Source: Cricetomys ansorgei (taxonomy: Eukaryota; Chordata; Mammalia; Rodentia; Nesomyidae). From it: a stretch of DNA of 64,000 nt. The notes under the pieces were generated by a model. The model saw nothing but the letters and a program-made list of their open reading frames with translations, did not search any database and was not told the DNA's origin. The position numbers and the translations under genes are program-made. Position 1 is the first letter of the stretch, and each line of letters starts with the position of its first letter. Shown piece by piece: positions 28,285 through 64,000 of this stretch. The stretch covers positions 2,493,501 through 2,557,500 of the forward strand of contig JAMJFZ010000711.1 of assembly GCA_026225945.1 (NCBI GenBank), given 5' to 3'.

Positions 28285-28630
28285 TGTGGCAGTTTGAATA
28301 AGAATGGTCCCCAAAGGCTCATATACTTGAATGCTTAGTCACCAGAGAGTGGCACTATTTAAAGGATTAGAAGGATTTGGAGGTATGGCCTTGTAGGAAG
28401 TGTGTCATTGTGGGTGGGCTTTGAGGTTTCAAAAGCCCATACCAAACCCTGAGTCTGTCTCTCCCTGCCTGTGGATCAAGTTCTAGCTCTCGGCTACTGC
28501 TCCAACATGTGCCTACATGCTGCTAGGCTCCCTGCCATGATGATACTGACTTCTGACAGCCCCCAATTAAATGCTTTCTTTTGGTCATTTGTCTCTTCAT
28601 AGCACATGGCAAAGAACAGTGACTAAGACA
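28285..28630 (+). mobile_element. MaLR (ORR1/MT-type) solo LTR with 5-bp target duplication
   Basis: Starts TGTGGCAGTTTGAATAAGAA and ends GACTAAGACA, with the duplication ATATC at 28280-28284 and 28631-28635. A non-autonomous class III LTR. It sits about 170 bp beyond the EED poly(A) region, in antisense orientation to EED. Confidence 0.88.
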
Positions 28631-28799
28631 ATATCCAAGGCTACATAGTAGGAGAGCCAAGATTTAAGTTTAGTTTAGGTATATAATCACACTGAAGTCT
28701 CCATAGTAAATAGCTTTCTCCAGTTAAAGTAATCATTACAAAAATACATGGTATAATTTTATTACTTCTAACTTGTTTTCATCACAATAAAAATAACAC

Positions 28800-29012
28800 A
28801 GGTTTACAAAAATAAATTTTTATTAAAAGCAGTAAAGTCTGAGCAGGAAGACAGTACAAAGAATGTAAACAATGTAAACATCACTACATTCAGCTCAGCC
28901 TGATTGAATGCTGAAAAACAAGTCTAAATGCTCTATGTGCCCTTACTAGTAAGATACATTAATTCTATTTTACACAGACAACATATTCCACTTTTTACTA
29001 GGAAAAAATAGT
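28800..29012 (-). other. Eed: EED 3' UTR with poly(A) signal
   Basis: Sequence after the stop codon is A/T-rich with no competing gene. An AATAAA signal on the minus strand is at 28819-28824, giving a short UTR of roughly 200 nt. The exact cleavage site is inferred. A MaLR LTR begins about 170 bp past this end. Confidence 0.7.
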
Positions 29013-56740
<27,728 letters not shown>

Positions 56741-57214
56741 TCAGGTGTCTGTGCCGAGGGGCCTTGGTGCTGAGGGTCGAGAACAACCTTGGGATGGTGT
56801 TCGCGGAGCTCTGCACAACCCAGGCTCTTTCTGGAAGGTAGAAGTTGCAAAGCTACAGGCAGTTTTCTGCTGACCACCCCCCTCTGGCAGATGGACCGCG
56901 CCCGCCCGGCGGTGCGCGTGCGCCGAGGCGTATTCTCGCGCTGGGTTGCAGGGACCGGCCTCCTCCGGGCCCCTCCTCTCCTCGGTTCTTGTTTGCAGAA
57001 CCAGGTAGCCTTCCACCGGTTTCCAAAGCCCTGGGAAGCAATTCAAAAATTGCGTGCGTCCAAATCAGTGCGTCCGGACACGCTTAAATTCTGGGCAGAT
57101 ATTGTACCTAATGAATATTACAATGAATGATTATCTTAAGCCGACTGGTACCACTATCGGCTTAAGTAAAGCTATATTTTAAATTACATATTTAGATTTA
57201 AGTAAAAAGTACCT

Positions 57215-57515
57215 TGCGGTGCCTGATGCATGCCAATACTCCCAGCATTGGGGAGGCAACAACAGGAGTATTGCCTGATCTCTTGTCTCTAGGTCATCCT
57301 GGTCTGCATAGCAAGGTGTGAGCCAACCATGGACTATTTACTAAAGACCTGTCTGAAAAACAATCTTAAAAATTATATGGTTCGGCCAGGTGGGATGGCT
57401 CATGCCTTTGATCCCAGCACTAGGATGTCAGAGGCAGGTGGATTGAGTTCAAGGCCAGTTTGATCTCCACAAGGAGTTCAGAACAGCCAGAGCTGCATTA
57501 TAGACCCTATTGAAA
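57215..57515 (+). repeat. Two B1-type SINEs
   Basis: A diverged copy at 57215-57355 and a clearer one at 57385-57515 (GGCCAGGTGGGATGGCTCAT). Confidence 0.7.
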
Positions 57516-57769
57516 AAAATAAATAAACGTAAGGAACATGTTCCTAAATTACGTTGATTAAAGTCGAAATGTTTTTAGCTGTTGAAAGCCGAGGCTCTAG
57601 GAAACTGACAAAGCCTATAAATCAGTGTGAACAACTGTGTGAGTTTGTGAGACTTAGGCAAAAGGCATTTTTTATATATAAAAGGTAGGAAAAGGTACCC
57701 AAAATGTTTGACTAAAGTATTTGCCTGTGTCACATACAACCTTTTTCTTTTTTTAATTTCTTTAGATTT

Positions 57770-57960
57770 TTTTTTAAATGTGTATGAGTATTTCACTTGC
57801 ATGTATGTCTATGCACCACATGTGTGACCACTTGATCAGAAGAAGGTGTTGGATCCCTGGGACTAGCCACCCACCACCCTGAGGGTATTGGGAATCGAAC
57901 CTGAGTCCTCTGGTAGAGCAGCCAGAGATCTTAACCACTAAGCCGTCTCACCACCCCACT
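57770..57960 (-). repeat. B2 SINE
   Basis: Reversed GGGAATCGAACCTGAGTCCT and TAAGCCGTCTCACCACCCC. Confidence 0.8.
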
Positions 57961-58587
57961 CAGGTACACTCTTCACAGACAGATGACAATAGATCTGTGA
58001 ATCTTGTGGTTTTGGTGGGTGCAAGGCTAAGCCGAGTGAATGACTGAATGAGGAACTTCCTCCCACCTCAGTTTTAGGACAGAACTATTTCAGTATCTTC
58101 ATCTGTACAATGAAGAGATAGGAACAGACATTTGCTGGGCACCCATTTGATAGTATATGTATTTTCCTGTAGACCTCGTTCCATCTCCCAGTGGAGTGCA
58201 CTATCTGTTACATGCTAGTTTACTTGAACATGTCAGTGTCTTCACAGTGAACACATCAGTTCCATTATCTGCAAGACTCTTCCTGTTTGAGATGAGAGCT
58301 CTTGGCTGATGTATGAGAAAAGGAGCTGTGACATGCAGGAGGCCCAACCAGTTAGAGACACTTCCTCCTTGGCAATTTTTACTGCAAATGTAACCTGGGG
58401 GGTAGGGGTGGGAGAATTATGACTCTTGTTGCAGGAGCTTTCTAAATTTTTATTTACTTCTGGAGTCTTGTAAGTTCTGATTATTTCCTGGACCATGTAG
58501 GTTTTATGCACTGAGTCATAAATGTAAGCTTTCCTTCCGAAACATGAAACACCTGTGAGGGGATGTTTCAACTAATAAGATTGGGAT

Positions 58588-58825
58588 TGGAGAGATGGCC
58601 CAGGACTTAAGAGCACAATCCCAGGGTATGCAAAGCCCTCTTCTGGCTTTTTGGAATGTATACACTCAGGCAAAACATCCATACACATAAAAATAATGAA
58701 AAAAATAAAAATCTAGCTGGGTGGTGGTGGCTTTAATCCCAGCACTGGGGAGGAAAAGGCAGGAAGATCACTGAGTTCTAGGACAGCTAGAGTTACAAAA
58801 AAAGAAATCCTGTCTTGAAAAAAAT
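58588..58825 (+). repeat. B2 fragment then B1
   Basis: B2 from GGATTGGAGAGATGGCCCAG, B1 from AGCTGGGTGGTGGTGGCTTT. Confidence 0.8.
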
Positions 58826-58997
58826 AAATCTAGAAAGAGAAATGCCTATGTAACAATTTAGAAATTAGAAAGAAATTGCTGAAATGCTATTCATGCACAG
58901 TCTATGGTAATTCCAGGTGGGAGATATCATAAAAGGGAAAATGAGAGTGGGTGCACCTTTAAAAATCCTAACATTCTTCCAGCAAAGAAGAAAGGGG

Positions 58998-59265
58998 TGT
59001 TGAGCTAGGGAGATAGCTCAATGGGCAAGAGCACTTACAGAGCTAGCATGAAGACGTGAGTTTGAATCCCTAGTATCTACATAAAAAGCTAGGCATGAGC
59101 ACAGGCCTGCATGTAACCCCAGCACCGTGGAGGACAGAGACGATATCACTGGGGCTTGCTGGCTGCCAGCCGAGCTCCAGGCTCAATGAGAGACCTTGTC
59201 TCAAGGAGATAAGGCAGAGAGTATAGAAGAGGATACCTATGTCTTCTTTTGGCTTCTGGCAAGGC
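58998..59265 (+). repeat. B4-type SINE
   Basis: An ID-like head (AGGGAGATAGCTCAATGGGC) followed by a B1-like part (CATGTAACCCCAGCACCGTG), the composite B4 structure. Confidence 0.65.
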
Positions 59266-59334
59266 ATATAGTTTTCATTTTTTAGTGTTGAAAAGATAAA
59301 CAATTTTATTTACACACACACTTTGTTGTTGTGG

Positions 59335-59606
59335 TTGTTTTGAGACAAGATCTCATTGGATAGACCAGGCTGGTTTCAAACTCATGGGTGATCCACCTGC
59401 TAAGTGCTAGGATTAAAGTTGTGCTCCACCATGCCCAGAACTTTTTTTTTTTTTTTTAACTATTTCATACACGGGCATGGTGTTTCCTACCTATAATCCT
59501 AGCACTTGGGAGGGTAGGAGAATCAGGCATTCTCATAGACCAGCATGGGCTCTGTAAAACCCTGTCATTCATAGATAGATAGATAGGTAGATAGATAGAT
59601 AGGAGC
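59335..59606. repeat. B1 (minus), B1 (plus) and (GATA)n
   Basis: Minus at 59335-59445, plus at 59468-59570, then GATA/GATAGGTA units to about 59602. Confidence 0.8.
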
Positions 59607-60257
59607 TAGCAAGCAAAGGGTTGTTTCTGAAACATATATAAGAAATATCTCAGTAATTTATACAGTGTCAGCGTCAAAGCAAGAGATATATAGGACTGGT
59701 ACCTAACCACTGGAGTTTGACTTTCTGCATCATGCTATCGCTAAGATAGGGAAAGTGGACAACATGGATGAAAACCTTTCATTTTTAGTGTTGAGAAGAC
59801 AGACAAGCTATAATTTTACTTCCTGAGTTCAAATAGTCAGCACCCCAGTTCAAGGCAGGATTGTCTCAAACAATGGAGGTAATGCCAGTGCTTAGTCTTT
59901 CAGGGGAAGTCTGTGTCAGCTAAGTGAGGCAATTTATAGGAAAGAGCTTAAACATTTATCATTTCTAGAAAAGTTGCTGAAGGAATAACTGAATATTGAA
60001 ACAAAGGTTTACTTTGCTTTACAGGTATTAATTTTATGAGTAAGATTTTGTCCTCAATTCCCTCCTATGCAGTAAGAAAAAATGCAGGGAACACATATTT
60101 TGCTAAAAAGTCACCGAGATGTAAGCTGTTCATTTCAAAAATGTCAAAACCAGCACAATTTTAGGATGCTAGGACAAAAAGGACCCAGAAAGTTGTGTTC
60201 AGAGGTCACATTCTGAAGGTTTGTTGCACAATTTATCTAATTTAAATTTTGTTTTGT

Positions 60258-60402
60258 TTTGTTTTTTGAGACAGGTTTTCTCTGTGTAGCCCTAGCTGTC
60301 CTGGAACTTGATCTGTAAACCAGGCTGGTCTCAAACTCAGAGATCTGCCTGTCTCTGCTTCTGGAGTGCTGGGATTAAAGGCATGTACCACCACTGCCTG
60401 AC
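60258..60402 (-). repeat. B1 SINE
   Basis: Reversed GTAAACCAGGCTGGTCTCAA and GGAGTGCTGGGATTAAAGGC. Confidence 0.9.
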
Positions 60403-61130
60403 TAATTTTTTTTATAATATAATTTTATTTATAGATCAGGAAGCTAAGACAAAGAAATTGAACAACTTGAAGTCACAAAGGTGTCATGTTGACGGTGAAG
60501 TCTGAATCTATACATCTTAACTCTGGGCCCAGTTCCTTTCCCAGTACCATATGGCTCCCACCAAGCTGCCAATATGTCCGTCTTTCTTTCTATCCATTTC
60601 CTTCTAACCCAGGGTCCCTCATACACACCAGTTGGGTAAGGCATCATGGAATCACATCCCTATCGTGTCTGTTTGTCTTTCAGCTTTTCTGTCTTTCTGG
60701 TAACAAGCATGTATTAGATTTGAAGTAAGATAAAAGGTTGTTTTAACTTTAAAAGCATTCATAATAATTTATTTTAAGTAGCCCCAAATTTCCTTTACTC
60801 ACTGAAAAAAAAAAATCTCCGTGCCTACTGTTGATTTTAAGAAGAAAGTACATTGCTTTTTAAAGATAAAGTCCTGCCTGGTACATGGTGCGTGTGTGCT
60901 TAACTCCTTGAAGACTACAATTACCACTAAATTCAATAAAGGTCTTCATCTTACAACCTAGGATATTACAGATAAATGCCAGGTTCTGAAATACAATATT
61001 AGGACTGATGCTGGATGCGCAGTGTTAGGACATCTCCCACATAGCCCCAAATGGTGATGGGTCACGAAAAAGACAGTCAGACCTAAGTTAAGCCCCAGCC
61101 TCATACACACAGGCCCATCTCCTAGACAAC

Positions 61131-61139
61131 ACACACACA

Positions 61140-61173
<34 letters not shown>
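61131..61173. repeat. (CA)n microsatellite
   Basis: About 20 CA units with a CCCA interruption near 61140. Confidence 0.95.
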
Positions 61174-61174
<1 letters not shown>

Positions 61175-62254
61175 CACCCCTGCCTCTCTCAACAAGGTCA
61201 GCACTGTCTCGGCCTTGTTCTCCTAGACAATCAGATCAGCTGCCCCAACCCTTCTCCAACTATACCTCCCCCATTTTTTCCCTTCCTAGCTAGGACCCCA
61301 TGTAACCTACCTTCTCAGCCTGAGGTCCTTTGTCTCTACCCTCTCCAGGGCTAGTTTTGTTGTTCCTATGAGGACAAAAAAATAGCCCTCTTCCTTCTGT
61401 CCCCAGCCCTCTGTCCCTCTGGGGAAAATACATCTCTTTTGTGCTAAGAGTCTAGTGTCTGATGTGTTCTGTGCCGCTCTGAAGTCCTTTCATGTGGGAA
61501 TTTTGTTGTTATTGTTTTAAGACGTTTGATCTTACAGTGCTGTTGGAAAGTTTGTTAATCAGCCATTAGCGAGCCACTGATACCTAACAGTCAAAGTCAG
61601 CATCCAACAGGTGGGGAAACCCTCATTAGCTGGAACTTCAACTTCTTTGACAAGTACACATTTGGTGTTCCTTTCCTTTGTAAAACTTGGTTCTCCTTTT
61701 TCCACCTGTGTTCATATTGTTCCATTATATACAATTCATTCTATTGGATCAGGTGGTGCTGTTTTTGTTGGAGTCTGTCAGCATCAGGGAGATTTTGTGT
61801 TGAAAAGGTAATTACATAGATTAAATTACACAGATTTACAAAATAACTCGATGCCCCTCCTCCCAAGACACTCCTCTTCCCCAGTAATACAACCCAGAGA
61901 GGAAGGAGCCTTGTACATTTCTTGTGAATTTCCTAAGTCTGCTAAACCTCTCTACTGTCCTCCTTCAGGGACTGTTTCTGAATCCAACACAAGTATAAAT
62001 GGCTCAGAAACATGGAATATGTTCCTCTAGATGGGCAGGTTTAAAAGTGCAGAAGAAAGCGTGCTGGGAAAAACACTCTTAAAGTTCATGTACTTGGGGT
62101 GCACACTAAACAACTCTGAGACTATCTGTAGCTATGATTATCCATAAGGTAAATGATGGTGATAATGTCCGTTACCTTCATTTCTTCTTATCTTATGCCG
62201 AAGAACAAGGATGCATATTAGGGTTCTGCATCAAAGACAAACTAACATTTATGC

Positions 62255-62370
62255 ATATATGTATGTAATAGATATACATATATATGTGTGTTATATATAT
62301 GTATATATATAACAAAACATAGGCATGGATTGTGTATGTATGTGTGTATGCACACATATGCATATATTTT
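62255..62370. repeat. (TA/TG)n low-complexity tract
   Basis: ATATAT/GTGTAT/CATATA mixtures of alternating purine-pyrimidine. Confidence 0.85.
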
Positions 62371-62489
62371 TTAAAATTGATTCATACACTAGAGAAACTG
62401 CAAAGTCCAAAATTTACAGCTACGGCCTATAGGATCTCTGCTGCCACAATGCAGTCTTTGTTTTTTGTCTCTGATTTTGTTTTTGTTTT

Positions 62490-62842
62490 TGTCAACATGA
62501 CACAAACCTAGACATAGCTGAGAACAGGGAATCTCAGTTGAGAAAATTCCTATAGACATGCCAGTTGTGCATTTTCTTGATTAAGGACTGATGTGGGAAG
62601 GGCCAGCCTATTGTGAATACTGCCATTACTAGGCTGGTAGTCCTGGGGTGTATAACAAAGCAAACTGAGCAAGTCAGGGAGAGCAAGATAGTAAGAAACT
62701 TTCTTTCATGGTCTCTGCTTGAGTTCCAGCCTTGAAATCTCACAATGATGGACTGTAGCCTATACGACAAGTAAACCAATTCCTCATCAGGTTGCTTTTA
62801 GTCAGGGTATTTTATCATAGCAATGGAAAAGTAACTAGGACA
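62490..62842 (+). mobile_element. Rodent LTR-like repeat
   Basis: TTTGTCAACATGACACAAACC, GGGAATCTCAGTTGAG, GATGATGGACTGTAGCC-type and a GTAACTAGGACA end fit a common rodent class III LTR. No target duplication was established. Confidence 0.6.
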
Positions 62843-63453
62843 CTTTCCAAACCTTAAACTGTCCAGACAGCTATGAAAAGGAGGGTTGTATTTTCCACAC
62901 TATACTATTTTTAGTTTCTTCTCCTGTCTCTGGAATATAAGGGTTTTTGTGGAACAAGGGTATCTTGGCAGTTGGGAGCTAAGGAATACCAGAGTTATAC
63001 CATGCAGCAACCCTCACTCAGAGATTTACTGGGGAGAAAGACATGAAATTAGCCACTGTCTACATATGGGAAAAGAGATAGTGGAAGGCTAGGCATGAGT
63101 AGAAGGCTAGGCATGAGTGCTTTTATAGGGTATTTTATAGGGGGCAGAGATTTCTAAATCTGAGGGTGAAGATTTCCAGGCATTGATTGGGCTTGGGGTT
63201 AGGGACAGGGTGTTTTTCCCTTGGGCCAAGTCTCAGGCTTGGGGTCAGGCCAGGGGCAGGATACTTTTCCACTGGCTTTCTACCCTACATGGAGATAATC
63301 TCATACTTCAGATAGATTTTTTTTTTTTTTTTACACTTAATACTGGCTGAAATTTAGTTTTATCAAGTGACTATAAGAGATCATGAAGAGGGCAGATAAG
63401 ACATTTCAGTTGCGAAGAAGAAAGTCCTATATGATATAACAAAAAATGTTTGA

Positions 63454-63585
63454 GGGCCAGGCATGGTGGTGCACCCCTTAAGCCCCCATACTCTGGAGAC
63501 AGGCAGATCTCTGTGAGTTTGAGACCAGCTAATTCATATGTCAAGTTCCAGGACACCTAGAGCTGCATAAAGAGGCTGCATGGCT
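63454..63585 (+). repeat. B1 SINE
   Basis: GGGCCAGGCATGGTGGTGCA and GCAGATCTCTGTGAGTTTGA. Confidence 0.8.
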
Positions 63586-63873
63586 GTCTGAGGATGAAGA
63601 CTATAACAAATACATGGAACTTCTATTAACTTCCACGAGCTAAGATAAACCCTTCTCCTGCTGTTCTGACCTCACAGTCTTCATACAGGTGACGTCCCAC
63701 GAGAGCTGTACCGTACATGCTCTGTGATGGCCTCACCTCTATGCTCTGATGTTTCCACCTCCTGGAACGCCTTCATCCTTCATTCTTCGTCTTGGAATGT
63801 TTAATTTTTCTCTTTTTTCTTGTGAACTAATTCACTAACTTTTCAATCAGAACCAGTATGCCTGTCTTAATCT

Positions 63874-64000
63874 CTTTTCTGTTGCTGTAATTAAACACCG
63901 TGACCAACGATGTTTTATAAAAGAAAGTGATTTGACTATGGTTTCAGAGAGTGAGTCCATGATGGCAGAGCAAAGGAACAGCTGAGAGTTCACATCTTGA
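63874..64000 (-). mobile_element. Class III LTR-like fragment cut by the window end
   Basis: GTCTTAATCTCTTTTCTGTT with GCTGTAATTAAACACCGTGACC resembles the fragment at 21477 and continues to the last base. Confidence 0.6.

Larger units (their letters stand above)
16860..28799. other. EED-HIKESHI intergenic region
   Basis: No gene was seen apart from the provirus pol remnant. LTR insertions of three classes occupy 17.8-18.8, 23.7-26.4 and 28.3-28.6 kb. The rest is SINEs, URR1, microsatellites and unassigned A/T-rich sequence (for example 20.7-21.4, 21.8-22.2 and 22.6-23.6 kb). Confidence 0.8.
57060..64000. other. Intergenic region upstream of EED
   Basis: No gene was recognised on either strand. 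SINEs, an LTR-like copy and simple repeats are listed separately. 59640-60250, 61200-62260 and 62850-63450 show nothing I can name with confidence. 61380-61480 carries a weak LTR-R/U5-like string (ATACATCTCTTTTGTGCTAA). Confidence 0.7.

Noticed and set aside
61180..61500. Possible further ERV LTR
   Set aside because: One R/U5-like string was seen, but no TG/CA ends or target duplication could be found.

Overview
The window is nuclear DNA from a muroid rodent. It carries two multi-exon vertebrate genes on the minus strand, with dense B1, B2, B4 and ID SINEs, MaLR LTRs, URR1 hAT elements, L1 fragments and long CA/GT microsatellites. A cricetid (hamster or vole type) would fit, but I cannot fix the species. 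No bacterial genes, CRISPR array, tRNA or rRNA gene was seen.

Genes. EED, the WD40 subunit of Polycomb repressive complex 2, lies complete between 56218 (ATG) and 29013 (stop) on the minus strand. I placed all 12 coding exons by translation and GT/AG splice sites. They join in phase into exactly 441 codons, and the four H3K27me3 aromatic-cage residues (F97, Y148, W364, Y365) are present. About 12 kb further along the same strand is the start of HIKESHI (L7RN6/C11orf73 orthologue), the HSP70 nuclear import carrier. Its exon 1 is at 16489-16518 and exon 2 at 11722-11959; the remaining exons were not found and probably lie beyond the left edge. The order EED then HIKESHI, head to tail, matches the mammalian arrangement as I recall it.

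Layout. 1-11.7 kb: HIKESHI intron 2, SINE-rich. 11.7-16.5 kb: exon 2, intron 1 and exon 1, with a GC-rich promoter carrying ETS and ZNF143-type sites. 16.9-28.8 kb: intergenic block with four LTR insertions whose target-site duplications can be read directly. These are an ERV1-type solo LTR (minus, GCAT), an ERVK-type solo LTR (plus, AGCTTT) 49 bp away, an internally deleted ERVK provirus (GAGACA), and a MaLR LTR (ATATC) just beyond the EED poly(A) site. 28.8-56.2 kb: EED, with a nested L1/LTR/URR1/B1 stack in intron 9. 55.6-57.1 kb: EED CpG island and promoter. 57.1-64 kb: intergenic repeats, no gene seen.

Main points of interest. The ERVK provirus has lost everything from mid 5' LTR to late RNase H in one deletion, yet keeps a 302-codon open integrase frame in which two of the three catalytic acidic residues are replaced. 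Two solo LTRs of different classes sit side by side upstream of HIKESHI, and one has promoter elements pointing at the gene. The EED first-exon frame is open for 140 codons upstream of the usual ATG, in line with the known non-AUG isoforms. EED introns 2 and 9 carry a G17 run and a (UG)19 run about 30 nt past their 5' splice sites. I found no convincing new multi-gene system; the novelty is in regulatory and transposon architecture.
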